Of a stretch of DNA of 30,095 nucleotides, positions 16,317-24,582 are shown one piece after another (position 1 is the stretch's first letter; every line of letters starts with the position of its first letter). The stretch lies in assembly GCF_938039215.1 (NCBI RefSeq), contig NZ_CALHVI010000013.1, positions 1 to 30,095 of the forward strand. Direction: 5' to 3'. Below the pieces are notes generated by a model that saw only the letters and a program-made list of their open reading frames with translations, ran no database searches and was not told where the DNA came from. This DNA is from an uncultured Porphyromonas sp. Lineage in GTDB: Bacteria > Bacteroidota > Bacteroidia > Bacteroidales > Porphyromonadaceae. A program made the translations under genes and the position numbers.

Positions 16317-17771
16317 ATGGCTGCTGAAATCAAGACTCTTGCTCCTCAAGCAGTGTGGAGCTTCTTCTACGATCTGACACAGATCCCTCGTCCCACAGGC
16401 CATACGAAGGCCTCCGAGGAGTACGTCCTTGCTCTAGCCAAGCGCCTCGGCCTCGAAGCCCTGCATGATGCTACGGGCAATGTCCTCGTTCGTAAGCCTG
16501 CTACCCCAGGTCTCGAGGATCGTCCCATCGTCACGCTCCAAGCGCATCTGGATATGGTGCCTCAGAAGAATAGCCATATCGAGCATGACTTCACTAAGGA
16601 TCCTATCGATGCTTATATCGATGGGGAATGGGTGACGGCCCGAGACACTACCCTCGGTGCAGACAACGGCATCGGTGCTGCCTACGCTATGGCAGTGCTG
16701 GCAGATCCTACACTCAAGCATGGTCCGATCGAAGCACTCTTCACCATCGACGAAGAGGTCGGTATGGTTGGAGCTAATGGTCTTCAGCCTGGCTTCTCCA
16801 AGGGCGATATCCTGATCAACCTCGACTCCGAAGACGAAGGACTTCTCTTCGCTGGCTGTGCAGGGGGGATCGATGTCAATGTTCGCCTAGAATACAAGGA
16901 TCAGGAGCCCGTCCCCCAGGGGGATATCGCCGTGCGTATCGCCTTGACGGGTCTTCGTGGTGGACACTCGGGGATGGATATCATCCTCGGCCGTGCCAAC
17001 GCCAATAAGCTCCTCGCTCGCTTCCTCAAGGAGGCTATTGCCAGCTACGGGGCACGCCTAGCGCAGTTCGAGGGTGGGACGGCACGCAACGCTATCCCTC
17101 GTGAAGCCTATGCTCTGGTGACCATCCCCGAGGCAGATGCCGATGGACTCTGGGAGCTCGCTTCGGACTACCTTGATATCTTCCAGACCGAGTACAAGGG
17201 TATAGAGGACTCTGTCAGCCTAAGCCTTGAGCGAGTAGAGCTACCTCAGACGGTAGTGCCCGAAGAGATCCAAGATGGAGTCATCGGAGCCCTTGATGCT
17301 TGTATCAATGGGGTACAGAGCATGCTCACCGAATTCCCAGGCATCGTCGAGTCCTCGACGAACATGGCACGTGTCACGATCGGTGGAGGACTCTTCACCG
17401 CTACCTTCTTGGTACGTAGCTCCTCAGAGAGCCGTAAGGACTACGTCGCTTCTCAGATCGAGAGTGCGATGAATCTAGCAGGAGCAGAGGTTGAGTTCGC
17501 AGGTGGCTACAATGGTTGGGCACCTAATGCTTCGTCCGCTGTCCTGCAGACTCTGCGCCGTGCCTACGAGGAAGTCATGGGTAAGTCTCCCGAGATCACC
17601 GTCGTCCACGCTGGTCTAGAGTGTGGGATCATCCAAGGGGTCATGCCCGACATGGATATGATCTCCATCGGTCCAGATATTCGCTCCCCCCATTCGCCCG
17701 ACGAGAAGGTACACATCGCCTCGGTCGCACGCACTTGGGATGTCCTGAAGAAGGCATTGGAGCTCGTCTAA
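16317..17771 (+). CDS. pepD: Cytosolic aminoacyl-histidine dipeptidase (PepD, M20 family)
   Basis: A 484-aa zinc peptidase of family M20 that cleaves Xaa-His and other dipeptides in the cytosol. Likely metal and catalytic residues are visible: H77 and D79 (QAHLDMVPQ), bridging D116 (GADNGIGAA), catalytic E146 and metal E147 (DEEVGM), D170/D173 region (NLDSEDEG) and H459 (RSPHSPDE). The dimerisation domain is inserted in the middle as usual. No signal peptide. Length matches E. coli PepD (485 aa). It lies 45 nt upstream of fabD. Amino-acid and peptide catabolism fits an asaccharolytic oral lifestyle, but that is inference. Confidence 0.95.
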   Translation: MAAEIKTLAPQAVWSFFYDLTQIPRPTGHTKASEEYVLALAKRLGLEALHDATGNVLVRKPATPGLEDRPIVTLQAHLDMVPQKNSHIEHDFTKDPIDAYIDGEWVTARDTTLGADNGIGAAYAMAVLADPTLKHGPIEALFTIDEEVGMVGANGLQPGFSKGDILINLDSEDEGLLFAGCAGGIDVNVRLEYKDQEPVPQGDIAVRIALTGLRGGHSGMDIILGRANANKLLARFLKEAIASYGARLAQFEGGTARNAIPREAYALVTIPEADADGLWELASDYLDIFQTEYKGIEDSVSLSLERVELPQTVVPEEIQDGVIGALDACINGVQSMLTEFPGIVESSTNMARVTIGGGLFTATFLVRSSSESRKDYVASQIESAMNLAGAEVEFAGGYNGWAPNASSAVLQTLRRAYEEVMGKSPEITVVHAGLECGIIQGVMPDMDMISIGPDIRSPHSPDEKVHIASVARTWDVLKKALELV

Positions 17772-17816
17772 TCGTATACCAAAACCCTAAGTATATCACC
17801 AACTAGAAATTAGTAA

Positions 17817-18704
17817 ATGAGTAAAACTGCTTATGTATTCCCCGGCCAAGGTGCCCAGTTCGTGGGTATGGGGAAGGAGCTCTATGAGAATCATCCCTTA
17901 GCTAAGGAGCTCTTCGAGAAGGCCAATGACATCCTCGGCTTCCGCATCACTGATATCATGTTCGCTGGTACGGACGAAGAACTCAAGCAGACCAAGGTCA
18001 CTCAGCCTGCGGTCTTCCTCCACTCGGTCATCCGTGCACTTTGCCTCGGTGACGAGTTCCAGCCCGACATGGTCGCTGGTCATTCGCTGGGTGAATTCTC
18101 TGCGCTCGTAGCTGCTGGAGCTTTGAGTTTCGAAGATGGGCTGCGTCTCGTCTCCAAGCGTGCTCTAGCGATGCAGCAGGCCTGCGAAGCTAACCCTGGG
18201 ACCATGGCTGCTATCCTTGGTCTTCCCGATGAGAAGGTCGTCGAGATCCTCAAGACGATCGAGGGTGGGGTAGTCATCGCTGCCAACTTCAACTGCCCTG
18301 GTCAGCTCGTGATCTCGGGGGATGTTGATGCCGTTGAGCGTGCCTGTGAAGCGCTCAAGGCTGCAGGTGCTAAGCGTGCCCTTCGTCTCAATGTCGGGGG
18401 TGCCTTCCACTCGCCTCTGATGGAGCCTGCACGTGCTGAACTTGCTCAGGCGATTGAGGCTACGGAGTTCCATTCTCCACGCTGCCCCATCTATCAGAAT
18501 GTCCCTGCTCATGCAGTCAACTGCACGCACGGCATCAAGAAGAACCTCATCGCTCAGCTGACGGCTCCCGTACGCTGGACGGAGAGTGTGCAGGCTATGG
18601 TCGCTGATGGTGCTACCCGCTTCGTCGAAGTAGGTCCTGGCGCAGTCCTTCAGGGTCTGGTCAAGAAGATCGCACCTGAAGTGGAGACCGAAGGCAAGCA
18701 GTAA
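17817..18704 (+). CDS. fabD: Malonyl-CoA:ACP transacylase FabD
   Basis: Transfers malonyl from CoA to acyl carrier protein, the entry step of type II fatty-acid elongation. Seen: GQGAQFVGMG (10-19), the nucleophile elbow GHSLGE with Ser 90, the carboxylate-binding Arg 115 (SKRALAMQ), the catalytic His 198 (GAFHSPLM) and the C-terminal VGPGAVLQGLVKKI. At 295 aa it is about the usual length. A strong terminator follows directly. Confidence 0.97.
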   Translation: MSKTAYVFPGQGAQFVGMGKELYENHPLAKELFEKANDILGFRITDIMFAGTDEELKQTKVTQPAVFLHSVIRALCLGDEFQPDMVAGHSLGEFSALVAAGALSFEDGLRLVSKRALAMQQACEANPGTMAAILGLPDEKVVEILKTIEGGVVIAANFNCPGQLVISGDVDAVERACEALKAAGAKRALRLNVGGAFHSPLMEPARAELAQAIEATEFHSPRCPIYQNVPAHAVNCTHGIKKNLIAQLTAPVRWTESVQAMVADGATRFVEVGPGAVLQGLVKKIAPEVETEGKQ

Positions 18705-18728
18705 GCTCCCTTCCTCCCTAATATACCT

Positions 18729-18775
18729 CACCGCCCGACTGTCTCCCTTTCATGGAGATGGTCGGGCGGTGTCGT
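18729..18775 (+). terminator. Terminator after fabD
   Basis: CACCGCCCGAC pairs with GTCGGGCGGTG, with an inner GTCTCC/GGAGA stem, followed by TCGTTTA. Confidence 0.87.
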
Positions 18776-18873
18776 TTATAGGGGGATAGGACGAAAGGTT
18801 CGAGTGTCACTTCCGCTTCTTTTGTTCTTTCGGGAGGGTTGTGGAGGAAGGAGAAAGGAGGGATCTCCGAGAG

Positions 18874-18979
18874 GGCGAAAAGAAACCTACTGTGGGTCGT
18901 CGATGCGACCCACGGTAGGTCGGTCGACCGACCCACAGTAGGTTTTTTCAGCGACCTACGGTAGGTCGTTTTTAAGGGG
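18874..18979 (+). repeat. Intergenic palindromic repeat, copy 4
   Basis: Full forward copy. Order: GGCGAAAAGAAACC, unit 1 ACCTACTGTGGGTCG, linker TCGAT, unit 2 CGACCCACGGTAGGTCG, core palindrome, unit 3 CGACCCACAGTAGG, T-tract, unit 4 CGACCTACGGTAGGTCG, TTTTT, AAGGGGCTCCGAAG. Units 1 and 3 are exactly complementary over 17 bp. It lies in the 18705-19509 gap together with the fabD terminator, a hairpin at 19038 and a promoter at 19286. Confidence 0.94.
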
Positions 18980-19037
18980 CTCCGAAGGACCGTCCAGAAG
19001 CACTCGAAAAGGAAGGCTTCTGACGGGTAGAAAGGTC

Positions 19038-19066
19038 GGGGAAGACGAGCCGTGATGCTCGTCCCC
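19038..19066. other. Hairpin in the fabD to lipoprotein gap
   Basis: GACGAGC (19044-19050) pairs with GCTCGTC (19056-19062), extended by GGGGA/CCCTC. No T-run follows on either strand, so it is not a clear terminator. Confidence 0.45.
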
Positions 19067-19285
19067 TCCCAGTCGGTGTTTGCCTTCCCCGAGCTGAGCT
19101 GGATGAAGGGCTTTTCTGAGGTCGTTTTTCCTTGCTCTTGATGCTCCTTCCGCTGAGGCTTATCCCCGATGGCTTTCTACGATCTTTTGTAGAAGGAAAG
19201 GCAAGAACTTGGGGGCTTCAAGGTGCAAAAGTTAGGTGCGTAAAAGCTTCTAAATGTGTTGGATGTGAATGTAAGTATTGTTTTC

Positions 19286-19293
19286 TATATTTG
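19286..19293 (+). promoter_or_regulatory. Promoter of the lipoprotein pair (-7 box TATATTTG)
   Basis: TATATTTG followed by C, with TTG 24 nt upstream (19259-19261). The leader would be about 210 nt. It contains an 8-bp inverted repeat (GTTCGATC at 19350-19357 with GATCGAAC at 19397-19404). Confidence 0.62.
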
Positions 19294-19509
19294 CGGTATA
19301 GATCGTGCGTGAGGAGCATTGGTTCTTGCTCTCAAGGCTTGAATGGAAGGTTCGATCCTAAGGCTTCTGTGCATGTCTACGATGTTGAATCATTTAGATC
19401 GAACGAGCATCTTCATCACCAAGCATCCTAGCGCAATCAATTGGGCGGACTGAGGGCTACCTCCCCACGTCTTCCCTTGTCTCCCACGCAATCTCAATAC
19501 ATACATACG

Positions 19510-20334
19510 ATGAACTCAAGAGCGAAACTATTCATAGCGCTTGCCCTCCTCATGCTGGGGATAAGCGCTTGCAGCAGTAAGGCTAACCCTCCCGAACCAG
19601 GTAGGATGGAAGGCCTCATCTTTCAGTACTTCCCTAGAGAATGTACTCGGATCTTGACTCTGCCGATGGAGACGAGACGACAAGCTGCTTCCAGCTCCTC
19701 CTACTACGATGATGTAGTCGTCGGCGAAGAAGGTGTAGAGGCAAGGAAATTCCTCTACTGGCTGATGACGGGGGCGGGCGACCTCGATTCCCTAGAGCTC
19801 CACTACTCAGAACTGCGGGGCAGATTGTACGAAGAGATCTATCACAGGGATCATTTCAGGGCGGAGCTTGCTCCCAGTATCCCCCCGCTGGAGTCTCAGC
19901 TCTTCGATGACTACAGGCTCGCAGGTACTAAAAGCAGGAGAATGCAGTCGTCCTCCTCGATAATACCTGAGCCCAATCTAGAGCCTTGGGAATATCGTGT
20001 GACAGGAGTCAAGGACTTCAAGATCATGGCCCTCACACCGCTCTTTGGCCTCCCTGCAGAGACTTCGCTCAATCACTTCTTTACGTTCCATGAGTTCAAG
20101 CCCAAGCAGATCATCTCCCACGAATCGAAGAGGCTCGTCTGGGGCTATCGGAGTCAGGATCGAGTGACCAGCATTGCTCAGTGGCTCTCCATGCGCCCGA
20201 CGGCTCAGCCCGTGATGATGCTTCGGCTGAACACCATGCCTCAGGAGGTACCGGTGAAGACCCGCCTCGTCACGATCCTCACCACGACGGAGGGCAAGGA
20301 ACTCCGTGATACCCTCCAGGTGCTCCTCAAATAA
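19510..20334 (+). CDS. Lipoprotein of unknown function, tandem copy 1
   Basis: A 274-aa predicted lipoprotein: signal peptide MNSRAKLFIALALLMLGISA with lipidated Cys 21. I start at 19510 because this gives the signal peptide; a longer in-frame reading begins with a non-ATG codon. After a variable N-terminal part (~22-60) the protein is largely shared with its neighbour: blocks VVVGEEGVEA, FLYWLMTGAGDLDSLEL, then a C-terminal ~115 residues from PWEYRVTGVKDFKIMALTPL to the end (RDTLQVLLK) that differ at few positions. The shared aromatic and Leu-rich pattern suggests a compact beta-rich fold. I do not recognise the family. No enzyme motif is visible. Confidence 0.85.
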   Translation: MNSRAKLFIALALLMLGISACSSKANPPEPGRMEGLIFQYFPRECTRILTLPMETRRQAASSSSYYDDVVVGEEGVEARKFLYWLMTGAGDLDSLELHYSELRGRLYEEIYHRDHFRAELAPSIPPLESQLFDDYRLAGTKSRRMQSSSSIIPEPNLEPWEYRVTGVKDFKIMALTPLFGLPAETSLNHFFTFHEFKPKQIISHESKRLVWGYRSQDRVTSIAQWLSMRPTAQPVMMLRLNTMPQEVPVKTRLVTILTTTEGKELRDTLQVLLK

Positions 20335-20421
20335 GCATTCCGAATAAGCTAACTCGATCAACTGGGAGCTACGAGACAAGACTGTGCCCGTAGTCTCCTA
20401 CGTAATCTCAATGCACAGACT

Positions 20422-21252
20422 ATGAGCCCAAGATTTAAGCTATTCACTGCGCTTGCCCTCCTCTTCTCTCTGGGCATCAGCGCTTGCAGCAAGGCAAATG
20501 TAGAAGAAGATGAAGAGCCCTTTGGTGGGACGCACTTCCATTACTTCCCCAGAGAATGTACTCAGATCCTGAGCCTGCCGATGAAGACGGAGCAGACGGT
20601 AGACTATGCAGGGAGAGTCAATAAGCGGGATGTAGTCGTCGGCGAAGAAGGTGTGGAAGCAAAGGACTTCCTCTACTGGCTGATGACCGGCGCAGGTGAC
20701 CTCGACTCCTTAGAGCTGTATTACTCTAAGCATCGAGGGAGACTGTATGAGTACATCTACCATAAGGCTGATTTTAAGCCTCAGCTAGCTATGGGGATCC
20801 GCCCGCTAGAGAAGGAGATGATTAGGGACTACAGGATCGGTATCGCAGGTCCAGATGCGATGAAGCCTTCCGAACCAGGGATATTGGATATGAATCTAAT
20901 GCCTTGGGAGTATCGTGTGACGGGAGTCAAGGACTTCAAGATCATGGCCCTCACACCGCTCTTTGGCCTTCCTGCAGAGACTTCGCTCAATCGCTTCTTT
21001 ACCATCCATGAGCTAAAGCCCAAGCAGATCGTCTCAAGCCAGTCGAAAAGGCTCGCCTGGGGCTATCGGAGCAAGGATCAAGTGACCAGCATTGATCAGT
21101 GGCTCGCTATGCGTCCGACGGCTCAGCCTGTGATGATGCTCCGACTGAACACGGTGCCTCAGGAGGTGCCCGTGAAGACCCGCTTCGTTGCGATCCTCAC
21201 GACGGAGGATGGCAAGGAAGTCCGTGATACCCTCCAAGTTCTCCTCAAGTAA
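20422..21252 (+). CDS. Lipoprotein of unknown function, tandem copy 2
   Basis: A 276-aa paralogue of the preceding gene with lipobox GISAC (Cys 22). The C-terminal ~115 residues are nearly the same as in copy 1, while the stretches after the lipobox and around residues 65-150 have diverged more (for example EEDEEPFGGTHFHYFPRECT against MEGLIFQYFPRECT). Even the 5' leader was copied: GTCTCC, ACG and AATCTCAAT precede both starts in the same order. The 87-nt gap holds no terminator, so both are probably on one transcript. Function unknown; the location after the lipobox points to the cell envelope. Confidence 0.85.
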   Translation: MSPRFKLFTALALLFSLGISACSKANVEEDEEPFGGTHFHYFPRECTQILSLPMKTEQTVDYAGRVNKRDVVVGEEGVEAKDFLYWLMTGAGDLDSLELYYSKHRGRLYEYIYHKADFKPQLAMGIRPLEKEMIRDYRIGIAGPDAMKPSEPGILDMNLMPWEYRVTGVKDFKIMALTPLFGLPAETSLNRFFTIHELKPKQIVSSQSKRLAWGYRSKDQVTSIDQWLAMRPTAQPVMMLRLNTVPQEVPVKTRFVAILTTEDGKEVRDTLQVLLK

Positions 21253-21374
21253 GAACTGGAGCAAACGACTAAGCTCAAAGACTTAGTTTCTAGGTCGTTA
21301 AGGTCGGCCGTCTGACCCTGGGTTGCTAAGCGTCTCCGCCCTTCGGCAGGAGGTGAAGTTCTACTGCGTTTCAT

Positions 21375-21419
21375 AGTCAGCTCCCCGAGGATTTGTTCCT
21401 TGGGGAGCTGACTGTTTTT
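21375..21419 (+). terminator. Terminator after the lipoprotein pair
   Basis: AGTCAGCTCCCC pairs with GGGGAGCTGACT, followed by GTTTTT. Confidence 0.93.
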
Positions 21420-21505
21420 GGGGCAGGGTGTGCGTGTAGAATGGAGCGGAGTAGGAGTGTGCTCTTGTGGGGCTCAACTACGGGCGGGAAGAGGGCTACC
21501 GAGAA

Positions 21506-21610
21506 GGGCAAAAAGAAACCCACAGTAGGTCGTCGGTGCGACCCACGGTAGGTCGGTCGACCGACCCACAGTAGGTTTTTTCGGCGACCTACGGTAGGTC
21601 GTTTTTGGGG
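21506..21610 (+). repeat. Intergenic palindromic repeat, copy 5
   Basis: Full forward copy, starting GGGCAAAAAGAAACCC and ending GGTAGGTCGTTTTTGGGG, then GGCTCCGAAG as in copy 4. Unit 1 reads CCCACAGTAGGTCG, the flipped form of unit 1 in copies 2 to 4, so its pairing with unit 3 is broken at three positions. It lies between the lipoprotein terminator and the ansA promoter; nothing else is evident in 21253-21971. Confidence 0.94.
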
Positions 21611-21865
21611 GGCTCCGAAGAGCGGCTACAGAAGGGGACGTGTGCCCTGAGTTATTGGGCGAGGAGTGCCGATCGGGTAGGGACTAGGACGCTGAGGGGT
21701 GGCACCTTGGTGATCCGTCTACCTTTCTTAGGAAGCTCGGGTAGAGCATCAAGCGAAGGAGAAGTTCCCCAGTTGATAATTAGCTCTTTGGGAAGGCTTC
21801 CTGAGTGGTGGCGCATGTGCTCCTAGAAGTCTGCACCTTTGAACAGTATGCCTTCATATTATTGT

Positions 21866-21873
21866 TATCTTTG
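21866..21873 (+). promoter_or_regulatory. Promoter of the ansA operon (-7 box TATCTTTG)
   Basis: TATCTTTG with TTTG 24 nt upstream (21838-21841). The leader would be about 90 nt. Confidence 0.72.
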
Positions 21874-21971
21874 TCTAGAGAGAATTATAGCGGATCGGAT
21901 GCCCCCTCGTGGAGGGGAGGTTGTACAAGCCTGAGCTCCTCCGCACCTTGCCCTAACGACTACACTACAGC

Positions 21972-23057
21972 ATGGCTGCACAGCGAGTATCCATCCTCCT
22001 CGTCTATACCGGAGGCACGATAGGTATGGTAGAGAACCCCGAGACGGGGGCTCTTGAGCCATTTGATTTCAATTACCTTCAAGACAATGTCCCCGAGCTT
22101 CGCCTCTTGGGCTGTGATATATCGAGCGTCGAGTTCTCGCCCCCGCTGGACTCTTCGGCCATCACCACCGAACACTGGGTGCAGCTGGCACGAGTCATCG
22201 AGGAGCACTACGAGGACTATGATGGCTTCGTCATCCTCCATGGGACAGACACGATGGCCTACACAGCGTCGGCCATGAGCTTTGTCTTCGAAGGGCTCTC
22301 CAAGCCTATTGTCTTCACGGGCTCTCAGCTCCCCGTGGGGAAGCTCCGTACCGACGGCAAGGAAAATCTCATCACAGCCATCGAGATCGCAGCTGCACGA
22401 GATGAGGCGGGTCGCCCTCGTGTGCCCGAGGTCTCACTCTTCTTCGAGAACTATCTGATGCGAGGTAATCGCACGAGCAAGGTCAGCGCCGATCAGTTCA
22501 GCGCCTTCGAGTCGTACAACTATCCTCACCTAGCTTATGCGGGGATCGAGATCCGCTACCATGATGCTGTGATCGCTAAGGCTCCCGTAGGCAGGACACT
22601 CTCTGTCCTCCCGCACTTCGATCCGAATGTAGCTGTGCTGAAGCTCTTCCCTGGGATCACCCGTGGAGTCGTAGAGGCCGTTCTCTCCCTCCCCACGCTC
22701 CGAGGGGTCGTGCTGGAGACCTTCGGTAGTGGCAATGCACCGATGCTCCCATGGTTCCTCGACGCTCTTCGGGCAACAGTCGCCCGTGGGGTCGTCATCG
22801 TCAATGTCACGCAGTGCGTCACTGGCTACGTGGATATGATGCGCTATGAGACGGGGATCCTCCTGCAGAAGATAGGGGTCGTCAGTGGGCGTGATGCTAC
22901 GACGGAAGCCGTCCTCACCAAGCTGATGTACCTCCTTGGTCAGGGCTTCAGTTCGGAGGAGGTCGGACAGCTCATGGCTATCCCCCTCAGAGGCGAGATG
23001 AGCCTCGATCAAGAGATGGAAGGCTTCTCTCGTGAGACTTCTATCTACCGCCGCTAA
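21972..23057 (+). CDS. ansA: Type I (cytoplasmic) L-asparaginase
   Basis: Hydrolyses asparagine to aspartate and ammonia. Seen: the first catalytic motif YTGGTIGM with nucleophile Thr 16, and the second motif ILHGTDTMAYTASAM with Thr 92 and Asp 93, both matching AnsA of E. coli. At 361 aa with no signal peptide it fits the cytosolic type I group. It is probably first in an operon with the next three genes (29-, 51- and 59-nt gaps, no terminators between them). Confidence 0.95.
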   Translation: MAAQRVSILLVYTGGTIGMVENPETGALEPFDFNYLQDNVPELRLLGCDISSVEFSPPLDSSAITTEHWVQLARVIEEHYEDYDGFVILHGTDTMAYTASAMSFVFEGLSKPIVFTGSQLPVGKLRTDGKENLITAIEIAAARDEAGRPRVPEVSLFFENYLMRGNRTSKVSADQFSAFESYNYPHLAYAGIEIRYHDAVIAKAPVGRTLSVLPHFDPNVAVLKLFPGITRGVVEAVLSLPTLRGVVLETFGSGNAPMLPWFLDALRATVARGVVIVNVTQCVTGYVDMMRYETGILLQKIGVVSGRDATTEAVLTKLMYLLGQGFSSEEVGQLMAIPLRGEMSLDQEMEGFSRETSIYRR

Positions 23058-23086
23058 GACTAAGCTTGCATACTCTATAGATACAG

Positions 23087-23896
23087 ATGATCAGGTTCAT
23101 GTGTCTCTCCAGCGGGAGCAGTGGTAACTGCTACTATCTGGGAGACGAAGACGGGGGCTTCCTCATAGACGCTGGGATCCCCATTCGCACCATCACTAAG
23201 ACACTCAAGGCTGAGGGCATCACCCTAGACGGAGATCACCTCCGTGGGGCGATCGTCACGCACGACCATGCCGACCATATACGCACCATTGGGGTCGTCG
23301 GCGGAGTCTATCACTTGCCGGTCTATGCGACTCGGCTGGTGCATGACAGCATAGCGCATAGCCGCTTCGTCCAAGATCCGATAGGTCCATCACGCCGAGA
23401 TATATCCATCCGTGAGCCCTTCACGCTGGCGGGCTTCACCATCGAAGCCTTCCCCGTACCCCATGATAGCGCTGAGAATGTCGGCTACCACATCACTAAG
23501 GGGGACTTCAGCTTCACGCTGGCTACGGACGTGGGGCACGTCACGGATATCATCGAGGACTACGTAGGCCGTGCCAATCACGTAGTACTCGAGGCAAACT
23601 ATGACCGTGAGATGCTTCGCTCGGGGAGCTACCCCGAGTTCCTCAAGGGACGTGTGTCTTCTCCACTGGGGCACCTGTCGAACGATGAGGCAGCCGAGCT
23701 CCTCAGTCGTGTCTACCACCCTGGGATGAAGAACGTATGGCTCTGCCACTTGAGTAAGGACAATAACCACCCCGACCTCTGCTGGAAGACCGTCGAGCAG
23801 CGCCTCTTCTCCGAAGGGATACGCGTCGGCAAGGACTTGGCTCTCACAGCCCTGCGCCGCACCACAGCATCTCCGATGTACCTGCTAGAGCTCTAG
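23087..23896 (+). CDS. MBL-fold metallo-hydrolase, YycJ/WalJ-like
   Basis: A 269-aa metallo-beta-lactamase-fold hydrolase. Seen: the opening CLSSGSSGNCYYLGD, the metal motif THDHADH with His 59, His 61, Asp 63 and His 64, a further His in VPHDSAENVGY, Asp in TDVGHVTD, and a late His in LCHLSKDNNHP. This pattern is that of the YycJ family, described as exonuclease-like and linked to cell-wall regulators in Firmicutes. The substrate here is unknown. Second gene of the ansA-rpoN unit. Confidence 0.88.
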   Translation: MIRFMCLSSGSSGNCYYLGDEDGGFLIDAGIPIRTITKTLKAEGITLDGDHLRGAIVTHDHADHIRTIGVVGGVYHLPVYATRLVHDSIAHSRFVQDPIGPSRRDISIREPFTLAGFTIEAFPVPHDSAENVGYHITKGDFSFTLATDVGHVTDIIEDYVGRANHVVLEANYDREMLRSGSYPEFLKGRVSSPLGHLSNDEAAELLSRVYHPGMKNVWLCHLSKDNNHPDLCWKTVEQRLFSEGIRVGKDLALTALRRTTASPMYLLEL

Positions 23897-23947
23897 AGGC
23901 ATCAGGAGCACCGACTATACTTGACTTAACTTAATACACTCAAAGCT

Positions 23948-24523
23948 ATGGATACCGAGAAGTTCAAACTCTACACGAAGGGAGGAGACAAAGGCCGCAC
24001 ATCGCTCGTCGGTGGGCAGCGTGTCCCTAAGTATGATATTCGCCTAGAGAGCTACGGCACGATCGACGAACTGAATTCCTTCGTCGGTGTGCTCCTCTCC
24101 CATGAACTCGAAGAGGTGGATCGTAAGTTCCTCTTCTGGCTACAACACAAACTCTTCTCCGTGGGTGGCTATCTGGCTACCGATACGACTCAGGACGAAG
24201 TCCACGAGGTGACCTGCGTCACTGAGCGGGCCGTCGCACGTATCGAGCGTGAGATCGACCGACTGGATGATCTCGTGCCTCCGATCAAGGCCTTCATACT
24301 CCCTTCTGGAGGAGCGATCACTGCTTCGGCACACGTCTGCCGTACGGTCTGCCGTCGTGCCGAGCGTATCATCTACCGCCTCAATAGCGAGACTCCGCTG
24401 GAGCCTAATGTCCTGCGCTTCATCAATCGCCTCAGTGACTACTTCTTTGCCCTAGCCCGCAAGGAGGTCTTCCGCATCAATGGCGAAGAGATCGTCTGGA
24501 CCTACGACCACGAAGATCTCTAG
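23948..24523 (+). CDS. PduO-type cob(I)alamin adenosyltransferase
   Basis: Transfers the adenosyl group of ATP to cob(I)alamin or corrinoid, giving coenzyme B12. Seen: the ATP-binding N-terminal motif TKGGDKGRTSLVGGQRV (10-26), ESYGTIDELNSFVG (35-47), and the C-terminal RTVCRRAER motif (132-140). Length 191 aa is typical. It may supply B12 for methylmalonyl-CoA mutase, known in this group but not visible here. Third gene of the ansA-rpoN unit. Confidence 0.95.
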   Translation: MDTEKFKLYTKGGDKGRTSLVGGQRVPKYDIRLESYGTIDELNSFVGVLLSHELEEVDRKFLFWLQHKLFSVGGYLATDTTQDEVHEVTCVTERAVARIEREIDRLDDLVPPIKAFILPSGGAITASAHVCRTVCRRAERIIYRLNSETPLEPNVLRFINRLSDYFFALARKEVFRINGEEIVWTYDHEDL

Positions 24524-24582
24524 CCCATCTTTCCGCCCGCTCTTCGCATTCCCTTTCTTCCGCTTATCCCCCTCCCGCTCCG

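Noticed and set aside
19341..19365. GGTTCGATCC, resembling a tRNA T-arm
   Set aside because: No acceptor, D or anticodon stems can be drawn around it on either strand.
19132..19431. 99-aa open frame before the lipoprotein pair
   Set aside because: It runs across the promoter at 19286, has unusual Cys/Arg content and no recognisable motif.
19382..19453. 23-codon ORF in the lipoprotein leader, a possible leader peptide
   Set aside because: No ribosome-binding site, no run of regulatory codons and no attenuator stem after it; short ORFs of this size are expected by chance.
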